Position numbers and translations under genes: made by a program. The notes under the pieces are model-generated. The model did not search any database, was not told the DNA's origin, and saw only the letters and a list, made by a program, of their open reading frames with translations. This document shows, piece after piece, positions 37,751-49,290 of a DNA stretch of 64,000 bases. The stretch is taken from positions 2,232,001 to 2,296,000 of the forward strand of contig NC_037315.1 in NCBI RefSeq assembly GCF_000143535.2. Reading direction: 5' to 3'. The stretch is from Botrytis cinerea B05.10. Lineage: Eukaryota > Ascomycota > Leotiomycetes > Helotiales > Sclerotiniaceae. Numbering within the stretch: the stretch's first letter is position 1; the number at the start of each line of letters is the position of its first letter.

Positions 37751-38964
37751 TTTTCCTTGCGATCCTAAAGAAAAGGTCGATACGTATCAATCCAGGAAGA
37801 GTAAGCAAATCTCATCAACAGAGAGTGAAATTCGAATCTTGCCCGTCGCAGTTGTAATCGTAGTCGCAGTCGCAATATCAACACTTTAAGAATCTCCTTC
37901 CCAATCCCAATCCGAATCCCTATCTATGGTATTCTCCTCCGTATCAATCAGTGTTCGATATGCGATATAGTCTCTCGACAGATCTCTTTTCCAAGTATCC
38001 ACGATCGGATGTGTAAATTGTTCTTGGTGTAGAATATTTCGCTGCTGGTGTTTTTATCAGGTTGGATCAAACGATACGCAGCTACGTTCCATTCATGTGC
38101 ACTACAAGGCTGAGTGAGATGATGATTGCTTAGTGAATGCGGGGTTGTTATTGTAGGGATTCGCCCTGTTTACTAGTGAATTGCGGGGAGGATGGCACGG
38201 GATTTCAATGCAGAGGTAGAGTAGAGCACTCTATGTAAGCGTAATGAAACAAGTAAAGATATTAAATAAATAATTTAAAAATCTGTAAAATCTATCAAAA
38301 CATGACAAAATCTCAGCTTTTAACTATTCGAACCCTTATATACAATTAAATTTTATATAAAAGTTGAAGATAATAAATGAATTACAAAGTCTTGTTGAAA
38401 ATACTCAGTTACGGTATTTTATTTCGCCTACTATACTATGTATTAAGTTTCTACAAAAGACCTTTTTTCATCAAAACTTGCTGTATTTAAAATAAAATTA
38501 AAAATCAACACTTTGTTTTAACTTAACAACACTACAATCTCAAACTTGACAAAATTTTATTCAAATATTGACAAAAGATGAATAGATTATTACAAAATAT
38601 TTAGCATACAAAAATTAATATTTAATTAAAAATCAAAATACTAATATCTCTATTTCATAATATTATTCAGAAATCCTTGAGTATTACAAATCCTTCTTAT
38701 TATATACGTTGATTAATTATTTATAAGAATGTTAAATTTCGAAAGAGATATAATGAAATAGGAATTTATAATCATTTATAAAAGTTGTCGAGGTTGCTGT
38801 ATGTAGAGACACGGTAAAGTGCTCTCTCTTCAAGAAAACAACCCTCACTTCCACAAACCTCAACGTCCAACGCATTATTCCTTCTATCGACATATCTCTC
38901 AGTAGACAACCACCTATCGAGCTATTGTAATAAGCTATCCTATCGACTTCTAAAACCCGTGCAA

Positions 38965-39012
38965 TTATGGGGGCAAGCCCCCAAACCCCCATAGCTCGCT
39001 GCGCTCGAAGAT
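38965..39012 (+). repeat. GC-rich dispersed repeat, unit A, copy 1
   Basis: A 48-base unit begins TTATGGGGGCAAGCCCCCAA and contains the hairpin GGGGGC-AA-GCCCCC. It matches 49291-49338 with one difference. The ending GCTCGCTGCGCTCGAAG resembles short hairpins common in fungal mitochondrial genomes. Confidence 0.85.
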
Positions 39013-39052
39013 TTACATATCATATAATTTCCATCTAATAAGAATCTATTCG

Positions 39053-39093
39053 GCCTCCACGACAGTGGCTCCCAGAGGGCCAGCGGAGCGTCA
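39053..39093 (+). repeat. GC-rich dispersed repeat, unit B, copy 1
   Basis: A 41-base unit begins GCCTCCACGACAGTGGCTCC and matches 49174-49214 with one difference. It holds two small stems, CCAC/GTGG and GCTCC/GGAGC. Here B follows A by 88 bases; in the other copy B precedes A. Confidence 0.85.
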
Positions 39094-39368
39094 GTTGCGG
39101 ATGAATGAATATGGAGTATCAAGGATCAAGTATCAAACAGTGTTAATCTGGATATCGTTGAATTAAAATTATCTATCCCATCCCATTCCATCGCGCCCTC
39201 GTTTATTTCTATACACAAGTTTTTATCATCGTTGCAAAATCTCATTTCATTTCATCGCATCCCAATACACCTATCATGAAAATGACATTCAAACGCCCTC
39301 CAATAAACCAATTCCTCATCGCCAATCTACAAGAACCTCATTCTCAATTCTCCTTCATCCCATAATCT

Positions 39369-42300
39369 CTACCATAACCTCTCCCTACCACCTCCCTCAA
39401 AATCAAACCCTCTCACTCCACCCCTTGCCAACCTCTCACTCGCCCTCCTTCTCCACGGACTAGCCGTCGCCGTACTAACTCTATGCAACTCCGCATATTC
39501 GATTTCTTTATTCATATCCTCTCCATTTAATTCCTCTAATCCCTCGATATTAAATGTCTCATCCATTTCTCCTATACCTTCCATTGTTTCCAATGCACCA
39601 AATGCACTCACATCAATGCTATTTGATTGTAAGCCAGCCCATGATTCGGAGCCATTATCTCCCATCGCGAGATCCATATTCATACCAATATCGAAATCCA
39701 TAATTGGATTGGTATTGTTAAATGGCGGAAAATTAGATATACATGAGCTAGGGATAGTTCCTAATGGTGCCGAAGGATGATTTGAGAGGAAATCCATATT
39801 GGTGGATGATGAACCATTTAACTCCAAGCCCAAATCCATTTCCGTATTGTCAAGCAATTCCTGATCAAAGGAAGCCAATAAATCATCATCGTTAAGAAAA
39901 GCCGGTGTTTGATTTGTTGAGAAGGATGGGATTGACTGGGCGTGTGGTTGATAAGTTTGAGTTTGAGTTTGTGAATGTGGCGAAGAACTCGTTGAATGAA
40001 CCCCATAATGGGTCTTAAATTTCTCCAAAAGTTGACTATCATCCGCAGCCGTATTTGGCATATTTAAAATTTCTCTTGCCTTGGCCCTTAATAACTCATC
40101 GGATGGGACGCGCCCTTGTGCCTTTTCCGCCTTGACCAAATCTAGTAACGCTTCTTCCAGTTCTCTCGAGCAGAAAACTTGTGCGGGCATCTTGTATCGT
40201 TGTTTAAGACCTTTAATGTATCCATTTGCGGTCTTTCCTCTCAACTTCACAATCTTTTCGCGTTCATCAATTTTCGCAAGATTGACTTCGAATTCTGTTG
40301 TGTCACATGCCTTGACGTCTTTCCCTGGATTTAGATAAGGTGGACAAAAGCCTGTGCCGCCCAAAGAAACTTTCCAGGAAAGATCCCCCGTCGGAAGACC
40401 TGGTCCGGATTCTTGTGGTGAGAGACCAGCATCGCGTTTGAACCGCATTAGCCATTCTGCATTGTCGGCTGCGGTTTGATTCCATGGGTCATCGTCATCA
40501 TAAATCACCCAGCGAGCTTGATTTTGAAGTTCGGCGTCTGTTGGTATCTGCCAATTGTCAATATATAAAAAGATAACATCAAGGATCAAGGTGGGCTTAC
40601 ATGTTGATTGGGATTGTTTGGTGACATACACCTTGCCACAAATCTCGAAAGCTCTCGCACTAACCGGATATAACAATTTGCATCGCTGAGAAAATATTTC
40701 AGAGGTTGTGCAGGGTTAGAGTTTGCTGACGGCTGATTCGATGCTTTGAGCGTATGAATAGGCTGATTGTAGTTTGGATTTGGCGAACTGCCTTTGCTTC
40801 CTGTGCGAGCTTCATAGTTTTCCAACTCCCAGTGTAAAGTTCGTGATGGAGACGATGCACTTTGCCCCGGAGAATCTATAGCTGTTGGAAACATAACGGA
40901 AGGCTTATTTTCTTCGGCTGGAGCAAGTCCGTTTCTGGTCTTGAATATATGGAGATATAATGGATCGTCAGCCCAAGTTTGATTCCATTGATCATCACTT
41001 CCGTAAACGATAAGTCTAGCATGTCGTTGAAGATCAGAATCTGCAGGCTTTATATCCAACGCAGCTTGAAGTTGTACATAATCTTTCAGCTCTGCCTCGA
41101 GTCTTGCGTAGTTATGTATAGCATGGTCAATAGAAGTCTCGTCCTTCGATCTTACGCCTTCATTAGCCATTTCAGAACTCCTAGGCAAGCCCGCACGTCT
41201 TCTGAAATCAGCGAGCCAGGAAGTTGAGTTCTTTATGAGATACTTGAACCAAGAAATAGCACCTTTGCATGGAAGTATCGCTGTCAATTCAGCTTCATCA
41301 AGAATTCTGCATGCTTCAACCTGTAACTCATAATCCGTAGCAGTTAGACCAAGCATTTGTCTCGAAGTAACGTAATTTCGTAGTGCTCGCTCTTTTGCAC
41401 ACTGATGCATTGATGGCATTACACCGATTAATGAGTGTTGAGTTGTTTCGAATGGTTTACTTCGAGTCATTTCAAGCGTCCCTTGTTCATCTGTTTCGTA
41501 GTTATCCGACCCGGAGAAACAGATTAGATCTCGCAACCAAGATTCTTGGGGATGTTGTGAATCCGAGACAGCATCCAAATTGCGAATTATTTGACGAGCT
41601 ATACCGAGTAATTCTTCATCAGTAGGAGTTATGCCCTGCACAACCTTATCATTGACGTATTGTGTAAGGCCACTCTTGACCAAAGTTTCTGGTGTGCGAT
41701 CCTCCTTGTAAGGATCATGAGAGGCTTCAAAAGGTCGTACGGTCATTCGCTCTTCATGAATAAGATCTAGTATAATGTTAGTGACTACGAATGAAGGAAC
41801 CAGAAGAGGGCCAAAATACTTACAAGGAGGAATTCCGTTCTCAACAATGTTAAGAATTTGTGGTTCAAAACCCCAGTCACCTTTCCAGTCAATCATACTT
41901 TTACCACTTTTGAAATGTTCTGCCAGATGATCTACTCTAGCAGTCCAAGAATCCATTACAATTCCACAGAAACCGCATCTGGAACGTATTTCCGGTGTAA
42001 TAGCTTTCCAACTTTCCATACTCCAACTAGCAAATTTTACATCATGAACAAGGTTCAGATGTTGGCGTAGGTGATCTTTCCGATAGAATGTCCTTTCTCC
42101 AATTGGCTTTTCAGCACAACTTGAATGGTTATGTGATTCTGCATGAGCGGCTGATGGGTTTGGATGATCACAATACACGCAACCTGGACGCTCGAATTCT
42201 TTGTTGTACTGTATAGGTCCATTGGGACAACAAATCCATCTCTCCAGTGATAAATGTAGTGATTTCTCATGCCTCTGCCAATCATGTTTTGTCTTGAAAG

Positions 42301-43786
42301 ATTCAGTACAGAAAGTACACTGGAAGGTTCTCGCTGGACCTGCAGCTATGACCTTTGCTGCTTTGGGTGCTTGTCGACGACGACGCCGTCTACCATTGTT
42401 TCCGAAAGAGCTAAAAGAACCAAATGACCCACGAGATTTGTGAGAGTATGCTGAAGCAAATGAGCCGGCACTAGAATGAGAAGTGCCCAAACTACTCGCC
42501 GATGACACATTGTAAAGGGATCGATTCGATCCATCATCAGCGTAACTTGTGTATGGACTGTCCATGCCAGAGCTAAAACTGGAAGCCGTGACGGCCTTCG
42601 CAATAGCTGTTTGCGAAGCAGGTTCGTGCTCGGGTGGAGAGTGCTTCCAACGTTCCAAAGGATTCATGTGTTCCAAGGCAGGGGTACCTTTCCTTGGAAT
42701 ATCCATGGCATTCGCATAATTACCTACGGTTGGTGGAGTAACAGTTGGCCTAGTCTTTCCTCTACGACGTGCATTGGCAAGCCAATTGGTGATTTGTGTT
42801 TTGTTCAATCCCGTTTTGGACATTAGGATATCTCTCTCCGAATCAGTTGGATATGGATGACGATGATGTAACCCTAGCCAGTCCTTAAGAATTCGAACCG
42901 ACTGTCTTGAGAATCTCGCGCCAACTTTAGAACTGTTGTCTCCAACATCGGATTTGAGATTTTCTGTCGAAGTTTGAAGAGCTGGCAGATCCGTTGAAGA
43001 GTTGTTTTGAGATACGGGGTAAGAGTTGTACCCTTCAGATGGGGATGTAGGTGATCTGAAAGGATTGCTTTGAGGTCGGCCTTCTGCCACTCTCTGAGAA
43101 TCACCGTATCTCACCAAACTACAAAGTCGATCCAGCCCCAAGCAACTTTGACAAGCGATACTTTCCCCGTCTCCCAATACTGTACATGGTTGAGCTAGTA
43201 AGACGCAGTACTCACACTGCTTGCCGGGGGGTATGGATGCCTCTTCTCTGATGCGAAAATATCCTTCGCCGTCAACTGCACAATCGATCTTGCCCGAGGC
43301 ACGATAGTCATATAATATCTTACTCCTAATATTGAGATCTTGTGTCAAGCTGCATGTTCTTGCAAGGGCGACACAGCATGTGCAAGAGCCCTTACGGAAA
43401 CCCTCTTTGATGATTTTGCAATGTGTATTCTCCTGTCGACATCGTGTACACGGCTTGATAGGCTCTGACATGCCATCAATCCATCTTGGAAAATCTTGAA
43501 AATCGTGTGCTTCAAGCGTGGTAGTGTCAAGTGCCGATGGCACCACCCCAGATTCCAAATCTTGAGAGACTGGCTCTTCTGGAGCCGAGAAATGTTGGAG
43601 ACAACTAAAGGAATTCTCATCCCCTTCGGGATCTGCAAAGGCTAGGTCGATATCATACGGACCTGCACTTGAAACAGTATTGAGATGACTAAGATCATAC
43701 TCGAATTGATCAGTAGTCAGAGGGGTGGCCGCACGAGTGGCATCATCAAAGTTGAAGAACTCATCCATTTCGTCAATTGTGGTCAT
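39369..43786 (-). CDS. Homeobox (TALE/KN-like) and C2H2 zinc-finger regulator with CENP-B-like repeats
   Basis: Three minus-strand exons, 43786-41824, 41766-40601 and 40547-39369, give 1435 residues. The first intron (57 bases, GTAAGT...CACTAAC...CTAG) keeps the frame open if unspliced; splicing restores IPPYLIHEERM. The second (53 bases) joins NQH to IPTDAELQ. In order: Cys-rich clusters at about 113-146 and 191-222; a TALE/KN-type homeodomain at 291-345 with recognition helix ITNWLANARRR; a Ser-rich linker; a C2H2 finger at 490-511 (C490, C493, H506, H511) and further finger-like segments to about 625. Five degenerate helical repeats at 687-1226 resemble CENP-B-type helix-turn-helix units. 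An acidic Asn/Met-rich tail suggests an activation domain. It is probably a nuclear transcription factor; targets unknown. Confidence 0.88.
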
Positions 43787-45553
43787 CTAGAGGGCGTGAG
43801 GGCCGTTTGGACGAAAGTATAATGAGGTGTAAGACTCAATTGAGTAGGTGGAAGGCGGGGAATGGACTCTGACAGAGAAACAATCCACTCTCCTGTCCAG
43901 AACGACCTAGGTACTTGATTGAGTCAGGCAAATGAAAACGAAGATATTGACAAGAAAGCGTCCACGGAAGGGCGTGAAGAAGAAACGATGAATAATCCTT
44001 GGGTATATATTGTGAAGCGGACGATGGATGGATAGATAGATGTAAGAACGAAAGGATGAAAGAATGCAAGCACGAATGGAATGATCGGAGAGAAAACAGA
44101 TTCACAAGCTGATACAATGGTCACCTTACGCTCCCCTCCTCTCCCTCACGAACAGTCATCTTCATGGATGAATTGGCTATCCAGGATATCGGCCATGCTT
44201 GACCATCCTTGTCAGAAAATGTCGATAACACGCCCTTTGACAACCACATCTGATCTTAGTCAGTGCATAAAAAGTGTGCATTGCCTGCTAAACCCCACAC
44301 GAGCGATGGAAAATTGAGGCCACGCTCCGATTGGATTTGGAGTTATTATTAGTAGGAGGATTGATGGCAGAGGGGAGGGAGGACTTGGCTGAATCTGTCT
44401 AGGAAGAAAGAATCCAGATACTGAACGATTCAGCAAACTTGTTCAGCAAACTGTTCAGCAAACTGAAGAGATGTGAGATGACTAATGCAGATATCACGTG
44501 ATCACGAGCTGCAAACGCTTTTCTCTTTTTCTTTCCTTCCCGGCTTTTCCATCGCTTAATTGTTCTCGCCCGTCGGTCTTCTAAAAGAGATTGAATGGAT
44601 CAACGCTGCAACATTCCCTCAATTGAATTACAATTCCACCACAAATACAACCCTCGAATGTGAAGAGATATAGTCAGCATCCTCCGTACTCAAAAGTATA
44701 TTTTGCATTGAGATGAAGGGGATTCGTTGAGTGGCTGAAGAAAGCATGGAGAGGTCATCAAATCCGACCTGGTTTCTGTCAAACCTCTCTCCTCTCCTCT
44801 CCTCTACTACCCCATGTAACATAACATCATATAACAAATAGTGGGTGGTACTCATTTTCACAATACACACACACAATACCCATTCATTCCAGCAAATCAA
44901 CACCAAGCTGACACGGCACCACACCACACGCCGACATCGCACTCCCACAATGCTTAACGCGGAAAATACCTAGATCCTCACGGGTCCTCTCCCTACGCAT
45001 TAAACTTTTCTGGCGGCAGTCCTTGGCGATCATCTAATTCACAAATGGATAAGTGAGGGAAAGAAGCGGCATTAGCTGGTCGTATAGAAATTTGCCGACG
45101 GATCACGGCTATTTCTTTTCTCGAGGGGGAAGAGTGCGGAACACATCTATCTATGACTTGTCTGGAGAGGTCTTCTTCGAAATCCGAATATTAAAAAATC
45201 TCGTCGTTAATACTACATACAGTTTTCCTCCATGCATCATTTCCCATATATTTGATCATTCCATGCCATATCCAGCCAGCCAGCACCTTGTAAGTTCATC
45301 CACCCGTAAAATTCGTACAATGAAATGCAATGCAATGCAAATAGCCACCTCCGCGCGATAATCATAAGTTGCGGTCCCAAATACAATGAGGTCCCCCATC
45401 CGTGGGCCTGTCGAAAGAAAATAGTCGAAAGGTCTGTTCTTCGTAATTATATTAATGCCAGAGAATTTCTCCATCTCCTCACGTATCCCCGCCATTTCTC
45501 CAAACCTCCCACCTCCAACCCCAACTCCCGTATTTCTCTCACAACATTGGGTA
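43787..45553. promoter_or_regulatory. Upstream region of the homeobox/C2H2 gene
   Basis: About 1.8 kb carries no supported gene. It includes a GACCTAGGTA near 43904, a GATA-rich stretch near 44030, CTCTC repeats near 44790 and a palindrome ATCACGTGAT at 44493-44502. Its length suits the long leaders of fungal regulators. The right end holds the 3' region of the membrane-protein gene. Confidence 0.5.
44493..44502. promoter_or_regulatory. E-box palindrome ATCACGTGAT
   Basis: A perfect 10-base palindrome with a CACGTG core, the type bound by bHLH factors such as Cbf1, lies about 0.7 kb upstream of the homeobox/C2H2 start codon. Function is inferred only from the motif. Confidence 0.35.
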
Positions 45554-46423
45554 TTACCTCCTCCTCTCACCTCTTCTACCTTCTCCACCAACGACGCCCC
45601 CAAAGCTTAATGGGTCTACAGTTCTGAATCCACTGTCCCGCTCCCTCCTCTCTCTCTTACTCTTCGACCTCCTCGGTGGGTCGTGTTCTTCAATTACCAC
45701 GACCTCATCACTGCCCCCACCGCTCGAACTGGGGCTTCTCTCATCCCTACTCCTTCTCACCTCTCTCCTCTCCTCAACAATTACTCTCTCAACAGGTGGT
45801 GGAGGCCTCCTCGTTTCTTGTCGCACTTCCTCCCTTACCACCCTAACCGGAGCCGGACTTCGACTGCGTTGACGCCGAATCTCGACTTTCTCGGTTGTGC
45901 TCACTCTTCGACTGTGCGGTCTCGAGCTCCTGTGCGAATTGTGTGACCTCCGTCTTACATTCTCACGGAAAGTTACATCTTCGGTAATTGTAGATTGCGC
46001 AGATTGACGACGTCCCAGTGTGCAACATGTATACAAGAGCCAGAGAAGCAGTATAAAGCCTGCCACCGAACCTAAAACTATGCCAACGATTGTGCCGGGC
46101 GAGGGAGAATTGTTCTGTTGTCCGTATGTAGTAGGAATTATACTTGGGTTGCTACTCGCAGTTTGTCGCGAGATTAGGCGAGTGAGGAGTCCCGTCAGCT
46201 TTGAAGGAGAAGATCGCTGGACATTTCTTCTGTGGAAAATTGTAGAGATTGGCTGTAAAATTGTCGTCGTCCTTGAGGCTACCAAAGCCGAATGCGCCAC
46301 GTCTCTTGGGAATGTTGAAACACCCGAGAATAGCGAAATTGGAATAGGTGCCATGTTTGATGATGAACCTGCGAGCGATATTACGCTCGAGGCGTAGCGG
46401 ATACCTTTTGAATTTATTCCCAA
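45554..46423 (-). CDS. Single-pass membrane protein with Arg-rich tail, unknown function
   Basis: An uninterrupted frame of 289 residues; I do not recognise a named family. The N-terminal part is Ser/Thr-rich and probably extracellular. One clear transmembrane helix lies at about 110-134 (GTIVGIVLGSVAGFILLLWL), followed by Cys-Cys. The rest is a basic, low-complexity tail of Arg, Ser, Pro and Glu with polyproline (RRPPPPVERV), probably cytosolic and disordered. The layout resembles fungal cell-wall sensors of the WSC/Mid2 kind, but no Cys-rich WSC domain or signal peptide is seen. An internal Met at residue 24 is an alternative start. The C terminus is Gly/Arg-rich. Confidence 0.7.
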   Translation of the reverse strand: MGINSKGIRYASSVISLAGSSSNMAPIPISLFSGVSTFPRDVAHSALVASRTTTILQPISTIFHRRNVQRSSPSKLTGLLTRLISRQTASSNPSIIPTTYGQQNNSPSPGTIVGIVLGSVAGFILLLWLLYTCCTLGRRQSAQSTITEDVTFRENVRRRSHNSHRSSRPHSRRVSTTEKVEIRRQRSRSPAPVRVVREEVRQETRRPPPPVERVIVEERREVRRSRDERSPSSSGGGSDEVVVIEEHDPPRRSKSKRERRERDSGFRTVDPLSFGGVVGGEGRRGERRR

Positions 46424-46672
46424 TCTATGCGCCGGAAGTGTGATGTGTTTTCATGTGCTGCGTGTTGACACCCTGATTGATTGTTTACGACTGAGCTGTT
46501 TAAAGATGCTGGTCTAAGCTTGACGGGGTGATACGATACGATCAATTCCAATCGAGTGGAGGGGTTATGCTTGAATGTGATAAGCTGATTCTCGAAGATG
46601 GCATTTGCGGGTGGGTAAGTGAGCACAAGAATAGCGAATGGAGACACAAGGAGCGAGGAACGACGGATTGGA

Positions 46673-46747
46673 GATCTCTGGATTGGCGATCTCTGGATTG
46701 GCGATCTCTGGATTGGCGATCTCTGGATTGGCGATCTCTGGATTGGA
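46673..46747. repeat. 15-bp minisatellite, five units (GATCTCTGGATTGGC)
   Basis: Five almost identical 15-base units stand head to tail, the last ending GGA instead of GGC. Because 15 is a multiple of 3, all frames stay open and give a false peptide repeat (WRSLD). It lies about 250 bases upstream of the membrane-protein start. Confidence 0.95.
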
Positions 46748-47291
46748 GATGTATTGTATGAAGGCGAGAAAAGGGAGAGAAGAGAGGGAGGGGGGGAAGC
46801 AGAGAAGGAGGGAAGGAGGAACGAAAGAATATAGAGACGGGACGACAGTTCAAAGCTGGGAAGGAGTTGGAACGGGTAAGCTAAAAGTAGATTATCCCAT
46901 CCCGAGGATTCCTTCAAACCATGCCATACATTCATTATACATGCCATGCCATACATGCCGTACATGCCATACACACCATCAACAAACGCTCATGCATCGG
47001 ATGTTTGTACCTACTAACCCACCTCCCTGATCTTTCTATTTGGCGCGCACAATGGCAAGGTATCGGGTGCTTTGGCTTGCGCAATCTAGAACAACGTGGA
47101 CAGGAACTCTTGGGGCGCCAGGCACAAGGGACTATGCACGACCTGTGAGTGGTTGGAAAATCACGGTGGCTGGTAGTGTTCTCGATGATATCGCTGGAGC
47201 CTTCTCTAATGCTCACAACTCGCTGACATGGGAAAAAGAAAAGAAAGAAAGAAAGAGGCTGGTATGGGATTCTCTCATGTCGAGGGCGCTT

Positions 47292-47374
47292 GTGGATGTG
47301 GATGTGGATGTGGATGTTGATGTGCGTGTGGATGTGGGATGTGGATGTGCGTGTGCGTGTGCGTGTGCGTGTGA
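47292..47374. repeat. GATGTG / GTGCGT simple repeat
   Basis: About 80 bases are made of six-base units, first GGATGT then GTGCGT, which give false Asp-Val and Ala-Cys repeats when translated. Confidence 0.85.
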
Positions 47375-48346
47375 AGATACTTTCCCTCGGTCTCTCCCTC
47401 TGGAGTCTGAACACATTGTGACAGTGCACTGGAATTGATTCACCTTGCAGTTTCTCCTCCACTGTGGAGAGACGGTTGGCAAGTTGGAAAGTTAAAAAGT
47501 CATTAGAAAGTTAGAACCTTGCCGTCGACGTATCACAACGGGTGTGGGCTCCACCACATCATAACGTCCCATGGCCATGGCTGTGGTTATGGACGATACT
47601 AATGCCATTCATCATCACGTCCCTTCTCTGGCATTTCTGGTTGCATGCATGTTGAAAACACCGTCCTCGCGCAATCGCCCTGTGTTCGAATCTGGCACCA
47701 CATTCTCCTCCTGCTGAACGATGAAGGGTATCCGTCGTCGTCTCTCATGAAATGGATCGCGGCTACTGCTACGAGGACAGGTGAGCTGGTCCTACCATCT
47801 CGTGTGCTAAGCCACCATCGAAGGCCAAGTTTGCGACAGTAAATGTATTATCTTATCGAAATGTGAAAAGCCCAGAAACTCCGGATACCAAGCAATTCAT
47901 TTCATTTCATTTCTTTTCTTTTCATTTCTCTGTTTCTTTTCCATTCTCGCCTTCATTTTAAATCCCCAAACACCCCAAGGTCATCTCGACAACTTCCATA
48001 GATTCGTTTTCATCTCCCCTTTCTCTCAATCGCCGTTCTTGCCATCAAGTTCCGATACCTACACTCCAGATTGGCCGGGCGAACCATATCCATATCCATA
48101 TCCATATCCGTGGAATACGAAGTCCAACAGACTTGGATCTGAACTAATTAATTTGGCCATCTTGTATGACGTTGATCGGGAGCTATTAGATCGTACCAAG
48201 CGCCACCATCTACAAATCCGTCTTAATTCAAAGGCTTCGCATTCTATCTACAAAAAGACTTCACATCCCTATCCGACACCCTCCGAGAATTACTATACCA
48301 ACACCAACGTCGCATTTCAAGTCAATCTACACAAACCCGACAGAAA

Positions 48347-48760
48347 ATGTCGAAGAAATACGAAGAAGGGCCTCCACCTCCAGCATATGGCGCGGATGGT
48401 CCCAGTCAAAACTCCGCACCTATCCCTCCTCAAGCAGCATATATGCATCCTTCTCCCTCGCCTCAACCTCAATATCAACAGCAGCCATATCAACAACCAT
48501 ATCAACAGCCATACCCGCAAGGTCAATACCCGCAACAAGGTCAACAATACCCTCAACAAGGATACCCACCACAAGGAGGCTACTATGCGCCAGGTCCGCA
48601 GATGGGATATCAGCAACAACCTCCGTATGGATACCAACAGCAACCTTATGGATATCAACAGGGATATGGTCAACAGCAAAGAGGTTCTTCTAGCGATGGC
48701 TTTCTGGGGGCTTGCTTAGGAGCTATGGCTTGTTGTTGTTGCTTGGATCTATTGTTTTAG
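48347..48760 (+). CDS. CYSTM-domain protein, Gln/Pro/Tyr-rich
   Basis: A single exon of 137 residues. The N terminus is MSKKYEEGPPPPAY. The body is a low-complexity run of Gln, Pro, Tyr and Gly with YQQQP, QGYP-like repeats. The C terminus, GFLGACLGAMACCCCLDLLF, is the Cys-rich transmembrane CYSTM module found at the end of small stress-related eukaryotic proteins. These tail-anchored proteins localise to the plasma membrane and are linked to stress tolerance; the mechanism is not settled. The four consecutive Cys may be palmitoylated. A 226-codon frame overlaps it in another phase but is an artefact of the repeats. Confidence 0.85.
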   Translation: MSKKYEEGPPPPAYGADGPSQNSAPIPPQAAYMHPSPSPQPQYQQQPYQQPYQQPYPQGQYPQQGQQYPQQGYPPQGGYYAPGPQMGYQQQPPYGYQQQPYGYQQGYGQQQRGSSSDGFLGACLGAMACCCCLDLLF

Positions 48761-49173
48761 GAGAAATGTGCAGAGCAGAGAATGGAGAAGGGATCGAGTG
48801 GGACGGTTAGGCTGTTTAGGTCTGAAAGTAGACGGAATGGGGAGGCATATTGCAGCACAGATTTGACAATGGAAACGAAGTGGGAAATATACGATTGGGA
48901 GCATCTCGAGGACCAGGCAGGCATATTCGCCATTCACTATTTGACAATTAAATTGGGAGGTCTGTTGAAAAACATAATCGGCGTATTGGGCTGGCTGGAC
49001 CTGTCTTGGAAGAATCCGGTATGCAATGGGTACAAGGGATTCAGGTGTATGGATGAGAGTATTGATCAAATACAGAGGAGTTATGGGTGGCTATAGTCCG
49101 GGTATGGAAGAACACAGGTTCTCAATTCTACATCTTTCTTAATCAAATATTTTACCAAATTCTTACATATTCT

Positions 49174-49214
49174 GCCTCCACGGCAGTGGCTCCCAGAGGG
49201 CCAGCGGAGCGTCA
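49174..49214 (+). repeat. GC-rich dispersed repeat, unit B, copy 2
   Basis: It is the same as 39053-39093 except for one base (CACGGCAG here, CACGACAG there). Here unit B stands first and unit A follows 117 bases later. Confidence 0.85.
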
Positions 49215-49290
49215 TTCTCCTCATCGATACAACTGTGATTGACTTTTGGTTGAATGAACAATCCTACTACTACTGCTACTGCTCTTCTTA

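Larger units (their letters stand above)
37751..39368. other. Intergenic with AT-rich islet and GC-rich repeats
   Basis: The promoter of the F-box gene occupies the left part. From about 38250 to 38770 the sequence turns very AT-rich, like the left block of the window. This islet is followed by two GC-rich palindromic units (38965 and 39053) that recur at 49.2-49.3 kb. No open frame is convincing. Confidence 0.6.
46424..48346. promoter_or_regulatory. Divergent intergenic region with minisatellites
   Basis: It lies between the membrane-protein gene (-) and the CYSTM gene (+). It holds a 15-base minisatellite (46673-46747), a GATGTG/GTGCGT simple repeat (47292-47374), CATGC-rich repeats around 46920-46980 and CATTT and CCATAT repeats near 47900 and 48086. 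The last 400 bases are CT-rich and form the probable CYSTM leader. No gene is supported. Confidence 0.6.

Noticed and set aside
39369..40676. Separate 435-aa gene left of the homeobox/C2H2 frame
   Set aside because: A 53-base intron (40548-40600) joins the two frames in phase and completes the fourth CENP-B-like repeat, so it is the last exon of the same gene.
45053..45361. 102-codon plus-strand frame in the homeobox-gene upstream region
   Set aside because: No motif, no splice logic, and it overlaps a minus-strand frame of similar quality; treated as chance.
46414..47030. Frames of 70-186 codons with WRSLD / GDLWI / QRSPI repeats
   Set aside because: They come from the 15-bp minisatellite, which stays open in all frames; the region is a promoter.
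47040..47482. Frames with VDVDVD or ACACAC runs
   Set aside because: They come from the GATGTG/GTGCGT simple repeat; no independent support.
47660..47702. tRNA-like 3' part (GTTCGAATCTGGCACCA)
   Set aside because: The T-arm stem does not pair and no acceptor, D or anticodon arm can be drawn upstream.
48039..48719. 226-codon plus-strand frame
   Set aside because: Most of it overlaps the CYSTM gene in another frame, and its content (HINNHINSHTRK) is the shadow of the Gln/Pro/Tyr repeats; the first part is translated CCATAT repeat.
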